Of a stretch of 38,153 nucleotides of DNA, positions 8,553-17,322 are shown piece by piece. The notes under the pieces were generated by a model, which saw only the letters and a program-made list of their open reading frames with translations, ran no database searches and had not been told where the DNA came from. The first letter of the stretch is position 1. Each line of letters starts with the position of its first letter. Source of the stretch: an uncultured Sandaracinus sp. (GTDB lineage Bacteria; Myxococcota_A; Polyangia; Polyangiales; JADJQN01); the NCBI GenBank assembly GCA_903896985.1, contig CAIUAC010000251.1, positions 1 to 38,153 of the forward strand, read 5' to 3'. The translations under genes and the position numbers were made by a program.

Positions 8553-10384
8553 GGTAGCAACCCCCAAGCCGCCAGGGCGATTGCGCCCAGCACGACGGCG
8601 AAGACGTAGTCCTGGGCGTTGCCGGTCTGCACCCTGCGGAGCGCGCGCCCACCCGCGACGGCGGACCAGCCGAGGAAGTTCATGAGCCCATCGATCAGGT
8701 AGCGGTCGATCCAGCCGAGCACATCGGCGACGACCAGGAGCACGCGGCGATAGCCGACCTCGTACACGCGATTGACTGCGCGCGTCGCGACGAGGCGCTC
8801 GAGCGGCGCGAGCGCGCTGACGACCAGCGTCCCGCGGCCGTACACCACCCACGCGAGCGCGAAGCCCCCCAACCCGAGCGACGCGGCGAGGATCGGCACG
8901 ACGCCGACGAGATGCAGCTCATAGGTCGCGCCCGAGAGGTGCGCGAGCGGCGCGGCGACCCAACCGAGCGCGACCGACGGCACGGTGAGCACGAGCAGCG
9001 GCACGAGCAGCGAGCCGCCCGACTCGTGCGCATGCCCCGCGTGACCGCGCGCCTCCCCGAAGAACGCGAGGAACACCACGCGGCCCATGTAGAAGGCGGT
9101 GAGGAACGCCGTCGCCATCAGCGCGCCGAATGGCACCCAGCCGTACCGGCCTTCGACCGATGCGAGCACCAGGTCCTTGCTGAAGAAGCCCGCGAGGCCA
9201 GGGATACCTGCGAGCGACATCGCGCCGATGATGAAGGTGGTCGCGGTCACCGGCATGCGTCGGCGCAAGCCGCCCATGTCGGCGAGCTCGTTCGAGTGCA
9301 CCGCGTGGATGACGCTGCCAGCCGCGAGGAAGAGCAGCGCCTTGAAGAACGCGTGCGTCGCGAGGTGGAAGAACCCGCCGAACACCGAGCCCGCGCCGAG
9401 CGCCGCGACCATGTAGCCGAGCTGCGAGCAGGTCGAGTACGCGAGCACCTTCTTGATGTCGGTCTGCACGAGCGCGAGGCACGCAGCGAAGAGCGCCGTC
9501 CCGGAGCCCACCAGCAGCATCACGTCGCGCGTCGCGGGGGCGTGCGCGAACAGCGGGTTGGCGCGAACGATGAGGAACACGCCCGCCGCCACCATCGTCG
9601 CGGCATGGAGCAGCGCCGAGACGGGCGTCGGCCCCTCCATCGCGTCCGGCAGCCAGATGTGGAGCGGGAACTGCGCGGACTTTCCGACGACGGCGAAGAA
9701 GAGGAGCCCGCTGACCGTCGTCGCGGTCGCCGCAGTCACGGCGGCGTCCCAGCGGAACGTGCCGGTCGTCTTGTAGAGGACCATCAGCGCCATGAGGAAG
9801 CCCATGTCCGCGAGCTTCGTGATCCAGAACGCCTTCAGCGCGGCCTGCCCGGCGCTGGGCTTCTGATAGTAGAAGCCGATCAGCAGATAGCTCGTCGCGC
9901 CGACCAGCTCCCAGCCCGCGAACAGCTGGAGCAAGTCCGGAGCGAGCACGAGCAAGTTCATGCTGAACAGGAAGAGCGCGTGATACGCAAAGTAGCGCCC
10001 GAACGCGGGCGGCTTCTCGTCGTGCATGTAGCCGAGGGAGAAGACCTGCACGCAGGTCGCGACCACGCAGACGACCAACAGCATGGTCGCCGAGACGCCG
10101 TCGAGACGCACCCCGAAGTCGCCGACGCCGGCGCCGTTGATCTGCAGCCACGAGGCCATCCAAACATGGCTGCCGCCCTCACGGAGTTGGGTGACGAGGA
10201 GGGTGACCGCCGCGGCCGTCGCGAGGAGTGACGCCGTGAGCGTCACCCACGACGCGGGCGCGCCACGCCTGCGGAGCGCCGGCGCTGCGGCGAGCACGAG
10301 CGCAGCGACGGCGGGAGCGAAGAGCGCGACGAACGCCGGAATGGGCGCGGCTTCGAGCGGAAGCGCACCGACGGGGAGACTCAT
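8549..10384 (-). CDS. nuoL: NADH-quinone oxidoreductase subunit L (distal antiporter-like subunit)
   Basis: 611 residues. The TM5 glutamate is in LFAGWELVGATSYLLIGFYY; HIWLPDAMEGPTPVSALLHA and the LAYSTCSQLGYM region are characteristic of NuoL. The C-terminal part contains the long lateral (piston) helix region and ends with a final membrane segment (DYVFAVVLGAIALAAWGLLP). ATG at 10384 overlaps the nuoK stop (ATGA), and the stop overlaps the nuoM GTG start. Distal proton-pumping subunit of complex I. Length is normal for the family. Confidence 0.95.
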   Translation of the reverse strand: MSLPVGALPLEAAPIPAFVALFAPAVAALVLAAAPALRRRGAPASWVTLTASLLATAAAVTLLVTQLREGGSHVWMASWLQINGAGVGDFGVRLDGVSATMLLVVCVVATCVQVFSLGYMHDEKPPAFGRYFAYHALFLFSMNLLVLAPDLLQLFAGWELVGATSYLLIGFYYQKPSAGQAALKAFWITKLADMGFLMALMVLYKTTGTFRWDAAVTAATATTVSGLLFFAVVGKSAQFPLHIWLPDAMEGPTPVSALLHAATMVAAGVFLIVRANPLFAHAPATRDVMLLVGSGTALFAACLALVQTDIKKVLAYSTCSQLGYMVAALGAGSVFGGFFHLATHAFFKALLFLAAGSVIHAVHSNELADMGGLRRRMPVTATTFIIGAMSLAGIPGLAGFFSKDLVLASVEGRYGWVPFGALMATAFLTAFYMGRVVFLAFFGEARGHAGHAHESGGSLLVPLLVLTVPSVALGWVAAPLAHLSGATYELHLVGVVPILAASLGLGGFALAWVVYGRGTLVVSALAPLERLVATRAVNRVYEVGYRRVLLVVADVLGWIDRYLIDGLMNFLGWSAVAGGRALRRVQTGNAQDYVFAVVLGAIALAAWGLLP

Positions 10385-10680
10385 CCTCGAAGCTCCTTCG
10401 CAGCATCCGTACGAGTGTCGCCGTAGGTTCGATAGAGAAGCAGCACCAGCGCCAAGCCGACGGCGACCTCAGCCACCGTGATCGCGAGGGCGAAGAGCGC
10501 GAACAGTTGCCCGGTCGCGCCTCCGCGGAAGTGCGAGAAGGCGACGAAGCTGAGGTTGGCGGCGTTGGCCATCAGCTCCACGGACAGCAGGATCGCGACC
10601 GCATGGCGGCGCGTCAGCAGGCCATAGACGCCCACGGAGAACATCGCCGCAGCGAGCAGGATGGAGGTCGACAGCGTCAC
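10381..10680 (-). CDS. nuoK: NADH-quinone oxidoreductase subunit K
   Basis: 99 residues with three membrane helices. The two buried glutamates important for proton transfer are present at E35 (SVELMANAANL) and E71 (ITVAEVAVGLALVL), matching E36 and E72 of the E. coli protein. Start and stop overlap nuoJ and nuoL as ATGA. The last dozen residues are polar and probably cytoplasmic. Confidence 0.95.
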   Translation of the reverse strand: MTLSTSILLAAAMFSVGVYGLLTRRHAVAILLSVELMANAANLSFVAFSHFRGGATGQLFALFALAITVAEVAVGLALVLLLYRTYGDTRTDAAKELRG

Positions 10681-11249
10681 GAGGACGCCTCCGTTCTGGC
10701 GTTCTGGTCGAGCGCGCCATGGTCGCGGCGCCGCGCGATGACGACGGCGCCGATGATCGCTGCGAGCAGCAGCAGGGAGAGCACTTCAAACGCGAGCACG
10801 TGGGTGGAGAGAAGCTCGAAGCCGATCGCCTGCGTGGTCGCTTGGCTGCTGGCGGCGAGCGCCTCGACCGCGGGAGGACCTGCCGTCGGAGCCACCGGCG
10901 CGTGCTCCAGGTCGCTGCGCATGACGGCTGCCGCGATGACGCCGAACAGCACGGCTGCGGTCAGCGCGCCGCGCCACGGGGACCCGCTGGCTGCCGGCAC
11001 CGAGAGGCCGTCGTGCCGCCGCGTCAACATCACGCCGAAGACCATCAGCGTGACGACGCCGCCGACGTACAACAGCACCTGCACGCCGGCGAGAAACGAC
11101 GCGCCGAGCATGCCGTAGAGCACCGCAGTGTCGATGAGCGTGACGCCGAGCCAGAGGACGGCGTGCACGAGGTTCGGAGAGCGGACGACCAGGATCGCGG
11201 AGAGCAGCGCAATGGCGGCTACCACGCCGAACCCGATGGCGACGGTCAC
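10677..11249 (-). CDS. nuoJ: NADH-quinone oxidoreductase subunit J
   Basis: 190 residues with five predicted membrane segments. NPNLVHAVLW-like (here SPNLVHAVLWLGVTL) and VLLYVGGVVTLMVFGVMLT segments are the family signatures; the latter holds the pi-bulge helix. A periplasmic-side Pro/Ala-rich loop of about 30 residues precedes the last helix. The frame is open well upstream, but the GTG at 11249 (overlapping the nuoI stop as GTGA) gives the normal N-terminus TVAIGFGVVAAIALLSAI. The gene overlaps nuoK at its end. Confidence 0.93.
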   Translation of the reverse strand: MTVAIGFGVVAAIALLSAILVVRSPNLVHAVLWLGVTLIDTAVLYGMLGASFLAGVQVLLYVGGVVTLMVFGVMLTRRHDGLSVPAASGSPWRGALTAAVLFGVIAAAVMRSDLEHAPVAPTAGPPAVEALAASSQATTQAIGFELLSTHVLAFEVLSLLLLAAIIGAVVIARRRDHGALDQNARTEASS

Positions 11250-11980
11250 TTGGACTCCTCTTTCGTGGCCGGCGCCGGAGCCGCGGGCGCGACGGCGGAG
11301 GTCTCTGCGACGGGCGGCGCAGCCAGCGCAGCCGCGACGACGGGCGCGCTCGCGGGCTCGGCCGCAGCCACCGGAGCCACGACGACGGGCGCGCTCGTGG
11401 GCTCGGCTGCGGCTAGCGCGGCAGCAGGCGCAGCCTCGGCCGCTGCGGGCGCCGCGGCCGCGACAGGCTTCGCGGGCTTCGGCTTCTTCTCTTCCTTGGG
11501 AGCCTCTTGCATCCCCATGAGGCGCGTGCCGGTACCCCACGAGGCGGGCTTGTCCTTCTCGTGCGCGTAGAGCTTGTCCATCGTGAGGACGAGCTCTTCG
11601 CGCGAGTACGCGGGGATATCCGCCACCTGCGTCATGATCAGCGCGTCCGTGGGACACACCTGCACGCAAAGCTCGCAGGAGATGCACGCGGTCGTGTCGA
11701 GCACGAAGTCCGAGGCCCAGCCGCGCTTCTTGCCGGTGACCTTCGACTCCGCCTTCGGCCCCTGAGTGACGGTGATGACGGTCGAAGGGCAGATGCGCTC
11801 GCACTGCAGACAACCGATGCAGAGCTCCTCGCCGTGCTCGTCGTGGAGCAGCGCGAAGCTCGTGCGGTAGCGCTCCGGGCGCTTACGGATCTCGGTCGGG
11901 AACTGCACCGTCACGGGCGTGCGCAGCACTTGCCGCATCGTGGTGAAGAGCGCGCGTGACGCGTCGATCAGGTGCCGCAT
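11246..11980 (-). CDS. nuoI: NADH-quinone oxidoreductase subunit I with a long Ala/Pro-rich C-terminal tail
   Basis: 244 residues. Two [4Fe-4S] ferredoxin motifs are intact: C54-x2-C57-x2-C60-x3-C64 and C99-x2-C102-x2-C105-x3-C109 (clusters N6a and N6b). The ATG at 11980 shares one base with the nuoH stop (TGATG). Typical NuoI proteins end near residue 150-180; this one continues with a lysine-rich stretch (EEKKPKPAKP) and about 80 residues of Ala, Pro, Val and Glu. That tail contains a 15-residue unit present twice (AAAEPTSAPVVVAPV, then AAAEPASAPVVAAAL), encoded by a 45-bp imperfect direct repeat. The tail resembles flexible linkers of lipoyl-type enzymes. In this operon without NuoEFG it may sit where the NADH module would dock; this is inference. 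Confidence 0.93.
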   Translation of the reverse strand: MRHLIDASRALFTTMRQVLRTPVTVQFPTEIRKRPERYRTSFALLHDEHGEELCIGCLQCERICPSTVITVTQGPKAESKVTGKKRGWASDFVLDTTACISCELCVQVCPTDALIMTQVADIPAYSREELVLTMDKLYAHEKDKPASWGTGTRLMGMQEAPKEEKKPKPAKPVAAAAPAAAEAAPAAALAAAEPTSAPVVVAPVAAAEPASAPVVAAALAAPPVAETSAVAPAAPAPATKEESK

Positions 11981-12957
11981 CAGAGGAACTCCGGGAAGAG
12001 CTGAACCCAAAGCGCCGCGGCGAGCACCAGCAGCACGGACGCCGGGACGAGGTAGCGCCAGCACATCGTCAAGAGTTGGTCAGAGCGGAACCGCACGAGC
12101 GACCAGCGGATCCAATACACCGACACGAAGAGCACCAGCGTCTTCGCGACCATCCAGTGCAAGCCGGGGGCGAACGGGCCGTCCCAGCCGCCGAGGAACA
12201 GGGCCGCCGCGACCGCTGAGCCGACCAGCGTGTGCACGTACTCCGCCATGTAGAACAGCGTGAACTTGATGCCGGTGTATTCGGTCGTGATCCCGCCGAC
12301 GAGCTCGCTCTCGGCCTCGGGGATGTCGAACGGAATGCGGTTCGACTCGGCCAGCATCGCCATGAAGAAGATGCCGAACGCGGGGAGCCCCGGCACGATC
12401 GGCCAGAGGGCGAACATATGATGCCCGACCTGCCACCGCACGATGTCGCTCACGCTGAGCGAGCCAGCGAGGATCACCGGGACCATCGCGGCGAGCACGA
12501 GCGGGATCTCGTAGGAGATCGCCTGCGCGACGGAGCGCATCCCGCCGAGCAGCGCGAACTTGTTGTTGCTCGCCCAACCGCCGAGGAAGATCGCGATCGT
12601 GGTGAGCGCGCCGAGGCCGAGGATGTAGAGCACGCCGACGTCGAGGTCCGACGCGATCACGTCCGGGCTGAACGGGATGACCGCGGCGACTCCGAGCGCG
12701 CAGAACGCGGCCAGCACCGGCGCGAGGTTGAACAGCGCCCGGTCCGCCTGCGCCGGGATGATGTCTTCCTTCTGCAGGAGCTTGAGCACATCCGCGACCG
12801 CTTGCAGCAGCCCGAAAGGCCCAACGATCGTCGGCCCAAGGCGAGTCTGCAGACGCGCGGCGAACTTGCGTTCACCCCAGATCCACAGCCCCGAGGTGGT
12901 GAGCACGACGGCGAGGATGAGCACGCCGTAGACCGCTCCGTGTACGAGCCCGCTCAT
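11980..12957 (-). CDS. nuoH: NADH-quinone oxidoreductase subunit H
   Basis: 325 residues, eight or nine membrane segments; the subunit that forms the quinone-entry site between the two arms of complex I. Recognisable parts are ERKFAARLQTRLGPTIVGPFGLLQAVADVLKLL-type sequence at residues 29-62 and PFDIPEAESELVGGITTEY (about 205-225), which carries the conserved acidic residues of the E-channel. ATG at 12957 overlaps the nuoD stop; the stop shares one base with nuoI. Length and motifs are normal. Confidence 0.96.
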   Translation of the reverse strand: MSGLVHGAVYGVLILAVVLTTSGLWIWGERKFAARLQTRLGPTIVGPFGLLQAVADVLKLLQKEDIIPAQADRALFNLAPVLAAFCALGVAAVIPFSPDVIASDLDVGVLYILGLGALTTIAIFLGGWASNNKFALLGGMRSVAQAISYEIPLVLAAMVPVILAGSLSVSDIVRWQVGHHMFALWPIVPGLPAFGIFFMAMLAESNRIPFDIPEAESELVGGITTEYTGIKFTLFYMAEYVHTLVGSAVAAALFLGGWDGPFAPGLHWMVAKTLVLFVSVYWIRWSLVRFRSDQLLTMCWRYLVPASVLLVLAAALWVQLFPEFL

Positions 12958-14156
12958 CGGTCGACCTCCCCCATGATCGGGTCCAGCGAGCCGAGGATCG
13001 TCACCGCATCGCTCAGCGTCGCGCCTGGGAGCAGATACGGCAGCGCCGACAGCGAGTGCAGGCTCGGAGGCCGGAACTTCAGGCGGTAGGGGCTCGCATT
13101 TCCCTCGCCCCCGCCCGCGATGACGAACGTCCCGAGCTCACCGCGCGGCGTCTCGATCGCCGCGTACGCCTGGCCCGAGGCGATCTTCACCTGCCCGACG
13201 AGCTTGATGGGCCGGTAGCTGCAAATGGGGCCTTCAGGCAGCCCCTCGAGCAGCACCTCCACGAGGCGGATGCTCTCGCGCACCTCTCGCACGCGGACGA
13301 GCACCCGCGCGAGGCTGTCGCCACCCTGCTCGACGATGACGTTCACCGGCACTTCGTCGTACGCGTGGAACGGCGCGTCGCGGCGCAGATCGTGGTCGAC
13401 ACCGCAAGCGCGCAGGTTCGGACCCGTGACCCCGAGCTCGAGCGCGAGCCGACCATCGAGCACCCCGACGCCGCGCGTGCGCTCGATGAAGATGCTGTTG
13501 TCGATGCTCATCGAGTCATACTCGGGGAGCCGCGCGAGGATCGTCTTCATCGCGGACCGCACATGCGCCGCCCACTCAGGCGTCACGTCGTGGCGATTGC
13601 CGCCGATCGTGTGCGTGTTGTAGTGGAAGCGCGCGCCGGTGACCTCTTCGAAGAGGTCCATGATGAGCTCGCGCTCGCGGAAGCAGTGGATGAAGAGCGT
13701 CGAGCCGCCGCCGAGGGCACCGCCGAGATCGATCGAGAGCGTGCCGAGCGCGAGCAGGTGCGACGCGATGCGCTGCAACTCCGCGAAGAGCGAACGCAGC
13801 CAGCGCGCCCGCCGCGGGACCTCGACCCCGAGGAGCTTCTCGAAGGCGACGTTGAGCGCCTGCTCGCTCGTCATCGGAGCGACGTAGTCGTGCTTGTCGA
13901 CGATGGGCGTCTGCTGCACGTACGTGAGCCGCTCCATCAGCTTCTCGACGCCGCGGTGCAGATAGCCCGCGAAGGGCACCGCCTTCACGATGACCTCACC
14001 GTCGAGGTAGAGGTCGATGCGGAAGACGCCGTGGGTCGAGGGATGCTGCGGCCCGAGATGCAGCAGCATCAGCTCGCCCTCCGCCTCGAACGCGGCCATG
14101 TCGAGGTGCGGGTTGGGCCACTTGAGCGTGTGAGTGGGAGTCTGCATCGAGGTCAT
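12954..14156 (-). CDS. nuoD: NADH-quinone oxidoreductase subunit D (49-kDa subunit)
   Basis: 400 residues, the quinone-site subunit of the peripheral arm, related to the large subunit of [NiFe] hydrogenases. It contains [15 protein letters not shown] (about residues 26-40, with the quinone-site His), KHDYVAPM, and ends in the canonical IMGEVDR. The usual RIGG loop reads [10 protein letters not shown], a variant. The start at 14156 gives an N-terminus of normal length and overlaps the nuoC-domain stop as ATGA; the frame upstream is open but is a shadow of nuoBC. The gene is separate from nuoC, unlike the CD fusion of enterobacteria. Confidence 0.95.
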   Translation of the reverse strand: MTSMQTPTHTLKWPNPHLDMAAFEAEGELMLLHLGPQHPSTHGVFRIDLYLDGEVIVKAVPFAGYLHRGVEKLMERLTYVQQTPIVDKHDYVAPMTSEQALNVAFEKLLGVEVPRRARWLRSLFAELQRIASHLLALGTLSIDLGGALGGGSTLFIHCFRERELIMDLFEEVTGARFHYNTHTIGGNRHDVTPEWAAHVRSAMKTILARLPEYDSMSIDNSIFIERTRGVGVLDGRLALELGVTGPNLRACGVDHDLRRDAPFHAYDEVPVNVIVEQGGDSLARVLVRVREVRESIRLVEVLLEGLPEGPICSYRPIKLVGQVKIASGQAYAAIETPRGELGTFVIAGGGEGNASPYRLKFRPPSLHSLSALPYLLPGATLSDAVTILGSLDPIMGEVDR

Positions 14157-15394
14157 CGCCAAGGGGCCCGGTGGGTATCCGCGGCGTAATCTTTGCGCAA
14201 CGGATGACCTTCCCAGTCGTCGGGCATCATGATCCTGCGCAAGTCGGGGTGACCCGAGAACTTCACGCCCAGGAGATCCCACTGCTCGCGCTCCTGCCAG
14301 TCGGCTCCCGCGAACACCTCGGTCAGCGTCGGCAGGCTCTGACCGGGCTCGAGCCGCACACTCCACGACGCGAGCTGCGAGGCTCGCCCCACGGTGCGCA
14401 GCGCGAACGCCACCTCGAAGTGCTCCGTCTCGCTCGCATCGGCACCCGCACGACCGCGCCCGGCGAGCCAGTGGCTCGCGGCGATGTAGACGAGCTGCTT
14501 GTAGCCGCGCTCTTGAAGCGCGCGGGCGAGCGCCACGTGCCGGTCTGCGGAGATCAGCGGAGGCGCGTCCTTCGGAAAGGCCAGCGCGCCGTGCGCGGCA
14601 AAGAGGGACTCGAGCCAGCTCGCGGGCGGCGTCGTGCCCTCCAATGCCGGAGCCGGGCTGAGCGCCTCGCTCGCGGCTGAGCTCCCCGTCGCCTCCGGAC
14701 GCTCCACCGCGCTGTCCGCGGTCTTCATCGCGTCAGCCGTCTGCTGCTCGTTCGTCTCCGCTTCACGCTCTGGGTCGTTCAAGCGCGGAATCGACGGCTT
14801 GGTGCTCGCGAGCAGCGCCGGTCGCGGCTCGGGAGTCGCGAACTGACCGAGGCGCTGGAGGCGCACCTTCTCCTGCAGGCGGAGCAGGCCGTGCATCAAC
14901 GCTTCGGGGTTCGGCGGGCAGCCCGGGATGTAGACATCGACCGGCAGGAACGTGTCGATACCCGGCACCACTGGGTACAGGTCCCGATAGAAGTCGCCCG
15001 AGATCGCGCAAGAGCCCATCGCGATCGCCCACTTCGGCTCGGGCATCTGATCCCAGAGCTTCTTCACGCGGGGCGCCATCTTCACGGTGATCGTGCCCGC
15101 GACGACCATGACGTCAGCCTGACGCGGCGTCGCCCGGACGATCGTGCCCATGCGATCGAGGTCCACACGGCTCGCCGCCGCGGCCATCAGCTCGATGCCG
15201 CAGCAGCTCGTCGCCATCGGGAAGACCCACAGCGAATTCCGCAGCCCCCAGGTGAGCAGCGCGTCGAGCGAGGTGACCCCGAGCGAGAGCCCGGGCACGC
15301 TGAGCAGCTGCTTGTAGAGGGGGTGCTCGTACGTGCGCTCGCGCTCGTCGCCCGGGCCGACGACCGGCAGGGAGATCTTGCCGTCTATTGCCAC
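14153..15394 (-). CDS. nuoBC: Fused NADH-quinone oxidoreductase subunits B and C
   Basis: 413 residues in one uninterrupted frame. Residues 1-185 are NuoB with all four ligands of cluster N2: C64-C65 (SCCGIEL), C129 (GSCAISG) and C159 (PGCPPNPEA). A polar linker rich in Glu, Thr, Ser and Ala covers about 190-255. Residues 255-413 are NuoC (30-kDa subunit) with its signature in [19 protein letters not shown] and the end segment GHPLRKDY. Subunits B and C are normally separate genes, so this is a real fusion unless the linker hides a frameshift; I see no internal stop. I chose the GTG at 15394 as start: it lies behind GAAAGGG, overlaps the nuoA end by 10 bases, and gives a normal NuoB N-terminus. 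Confidence 0.92.
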   Translation of the reverse strand: MAIDGKISLPVVGPGDERERTYEHPLYKQLLSVPGLSLGVTSLDALLTWGLRNSLWVFPMATSCCGIELMAAAASRVDLDRMGTIVRATPRQADVMVVAGTITVKMAPRVKKLWDQMPEPKWAIAMGSCAISGDFYRDLYPVVPGIDTFLPVDVYIPGCPPNPEALMHGLLRLQEKVRLQRLGQFATPEPRPALLASTKPSIPRLNDPEREAETNEQQTADAMKTADSAVERPEATGSSAASEALSPAPALEGTTPPASWLESLFAAHGALAFPKDAPPLISADRHVALARALQERGYKQLVYIAASHWLAGRGRAGADASETEHFEVAFALRTVGRASQLASWSVRLEPGQSLPTLTEVFAGADWQEREQWDLLGVKFSGHPDLRRIMMPDDWEGHPLRKDYAADTHRAPWR

Positions 15395-15744
15395 TTCAGC
15401 GCGCCCTTTCGCATCCCGTAGAGCCAGCCGATCATGAGCACCAGCACGAAGGCGACGACCTCGATGAGCGTCGAGGTGCCGAGCGAGCGGATGACCGTGC
15501 TCCACGGAAACAGGAAGACTGCCTCCACGTCGAACAGCACGAAGAAGAGCGCCACGAGGTAGTAGCGCGCGTGGAACTGCATCCACGCCATGCCCTCCGG
15601 CTCCTCACCGCACTCGTAGGGGCGATGCTTGAGCGGCGACTCGACTCGTGCGCGCACCCGCAGGATGCGCCCGGCGATGAGGAGGCTCATCACGATCCCG
15701 AACGTGACGCCGAGGAAGCTGAGCGCCGCGATGCCCTGATTCAT
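15385..15744 (-). CDS. nuoA: NADH-quinone oxidoreductase subunit A, first gene of the nuo-kor operon
   Basis: 119 residues, three membrane helices. The conserved loop YECGEEPEG (Cys45) near the quinone site and the helix with [11 protein letters not shown] are intact. The ATG at 15744 is chosen because it sits directly before the first hydrophobic segment; upstream codons in frame are not NuoA-like. The ribosome site is weak (GCAGG next to the start). It begins an operon of 13 genes on the minus strand running to 2217; the promoter should lie in the 393-base region to its right. Confidence 0.94.
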   Translation of the reverse strand: MNQGIAALSFLGVTFGIVMSLLIAGRILRVRARVESPLKHRPYECGEEPEGMAWMQFHARYYLVALFFVLFDVEAVFLFPWSTVIRSLGTSTLIEVVAFVLVLMIGWLYGMRKGALKWQ

Positions 15745-15946
15745 CCTGCACACCCGCTCTGCGCCACGCGGCTGGCTACGCACGACGGAACCACCGGGTT
15801 GCCGTCGAGGAGCTTGGAGCGCGCGGTCATTCGAGGTCCCGCCAACTAGCACGTTTTGTTCCCGGAGGCGACAACGAAAGCACATTCCCGGGCGCGCGAA
15901 AATACCTTCTCATTTCAAGCATTTGCCGAGTCGCCCCGTTCGAGAA

Positions 15947-15970
15947 AGCCGACCGATGAGGGGGTCGGCT
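15947..15970. repeat. Perfect 8-bp inverted repeat (hairpin or operator)
   Basis: AGCCGACC and GGTCGGCT form a perfect 8-bp stem around an 8-base loop. On the minus strand the stem is followed by TTCTC, so it could be a weak terminator for the radical SAM gene; equally it could be an operator upstream of nuoA. It lies about 200 bases before the nuoA start. Confidence 0.4.
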
Positions 15971-16112
15971 GCGCGGGGCGCGCACGGCTTGCGCATGAGC
16001 ACACCGCACGCGCAGAACCTGCGCGGACGGACCGCGGTCGCGACTCCACGCAGCGCTCCGCTCGGCTCGCCCACGCCGCGACGAGGCCTACGCGAAGTAC
16101 GCTGACAACGCG

Positions 16113-16135
16113 GTGCGGGTTCAGCCGACCCGCGC
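16113..16135 (-). terminator. Candidate terminator hairpin after the radical SAM gene
   Basis: GCGGGT and ACCCGC pair around a 7-base loop, extended by one G-U and one G-C pair, starting three bases after the stop of the radical SAM gene on the minus strand. No U-tract follows, so termination strength is unclear. Confidence 0.3.
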
Positions 16136-16137
16136 GT

Positions 16138-17322
16138 TCATTCCGCGGCTGCGGGACTCGGCTGATAGATGCAGAGCGGATCGCTCGCCATCGCGTTGCC
16201 CGTCGCGGCATAGGCGCGCGCGCGTGAGCCACCGCAGATCCAGCGGAACTCACACTCGCCGCACCGACCGTGCAGCTCGTCCATGTTGCGAAGCGCGACC
16301 GCGCCCTCGGAGTGCCGGTAGATCTCCGGCAGGGGCTTCTCGCGCACGTTGCCGAGCAACGGATACGGCAGAAAGCCAGCCGGGTAGACCTCGCCGCGAT
16401 GGCTGACGAAGACGATCCCGGAGCCGTCGCGGATGCCGAAGCCCATCATCCGACCACGCTGCTCGATCTCCTCGAGCTTGACGCCCTCCGACAGCTTCTT
16501 CTGCATCCAGAAGCGCCGGTAGTGGGGCGCCTCGACGGTGCTCATGTGGAAGGGCACCTTCTGCGAGTTCTCGTAGACCCAGCCGAAGAGGCCCTCGATC
16601 TCTTGCGCAGTCGGGCTCCCGAGCATCAGCCCACGGCCGACGGGGATGAGCACGAAGAGGCTCCAGCGACGAACAGGCGGCGCCTGCGTCAGCAGTAGCT
16701 CGAGCATCTGCGGGAGCTGCTTGATCGTGTCGCTCGTGACCGTGCTGTTGATCTGCACGGGCATACCCGCATCGCGCGCCCAGCCGAGCGCTCGGAGCGA
16801 CATCTCGAACGTCCCCGGCACTTGCCGGAAGCCGTCGTGCCGCTCGGCAGTCGCCCCGTCGAGGCTCATGCCCATCGTCGCGACGCCCGCCTCCTTGAGC
16901 TTCTTGACGATCTCCTCCGTGAGGAGCGGCGTCACCGCCGGCGTGATCGCGATCGGGAGGTGAATCGAGCGCCCGTAGGCGATCAGCTCGAAGAGATCGG
17001 GGCGCTTCAAGGGATCGCCGCCCGTGAGGATGAGGTGGCTCCCCATCGCCTTCACGTCGCGCATCAGCGCCATGCCCTCTTCCGTCGAGAGTTCGAGCTT
17101 GTCGCGGTCACCGATGGCGTCTGCGCGGCAGTGTCGGCACGAGAGGTCGCACGCGACCGTCATCTCCCAGTAGACATTGACCGGCGCATTGCCGTAAGTG
17201 AACGCGGGGAAGTATGCGGGATGGGTCACGACCGGGGATAGCGCGCGCACGAACGATGAGCCCGCAAAAAATGCAGCCAAGAACACGCAGCCAGAGAGTC
17301 GCGGGCCACGAAGTCGGCACAT
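16138..17322 (-). CDS. Radical SAM/SPASM protein related to the heme-synthesis enzymes AhbD and NirJ
   Basis: The radical SAM cluster motif CDLSCRHC (C58, C62, C65 from this start) follows VNVYWEMT, and the C-terminus carries an auxiliary-cluster domain, CGECEFRWICGGSRARAY plus a final DPLCIY. That C-terminal pattern is typical of AhbD (iron-coproporphyrin to heme b) and NirJ (heme d1) and of close uncharacterised relatives. The start is uncertain. The ATG at 17322 has an excellent ribosome site (AAGGGGGGG, 9 bases upstream) and gives 394 residues, but adds a hydrophobic stretch (GCVFLAAFFAGSSFVRA). GTG codons at 17250 or 17229 would give the usual N-terminal length. It is divergent from the multiheme cytochrome genes, which suggests, but does not prove, a role in heme supply or modification. 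Confidence 0.82.
   Translation of the reverse strand: MCRLRGPRLSGCVFLAAFFAGSSFVRALSPVVTHPAYFPAFTYGNAPVNVYWEMTVACDLSCRHCRADAIGDRDKLELSTEEGMALMRDVKAMGSHLILTGGDPLKRPDLFELIAYGRSIHLPIAITPAVTPLLTEEIVKKLKEAGVATMGMSLDGATAERHDGFRQVPGTFEMSLRALGWARDAGMPVQINSTVTSDTIKQLPQMLELLLTQAPPVRRWSLFVLIPVGRGLMLGSPTAQEIEGLFGWVYENSQKVPFHMSTVEAPHYRRFWMQKKLSEGVKLEEIEQRGRMMGFGIRDGSGIVFVSHRGEVYPAGFLPYPLLGNVREKPLPEIYRHSEGAVALRNMDELHGRCGECEFRWICGGSRARAYAATGNAMASDPLCIYQPSPAAAE

Larger units (their letters stand above)
15745..16137. promoter_or_regulatory. 393-base non-coding region between the radical SAM gene and nuoA; expected nuo operon promoter and leader
   Basis: No convincing gene lies here on either strand. The stretch 15840-15925 is clearly richer in A and T than its surroundings and is the likely promoter zone for the minus-strand nuo operon, which would leave a leader of more than 100 bases. 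I found no clean -35/-10 pair: TTGTCG followed 17 bases later by a poor -10 is the best I can offer. Two hairpins (listed separately) lie in its right half. Confidence 0.45.

Noticed and set aside
5545-10231. Several long plus-strand frames (for example 5545-6942 and 8912-10231) opposite nuoN, nuoM and nuoL
   Set aside because: Extremely Arg/Glu/His-rich and without domain features; all lie antisense to conserved membrane subunits.
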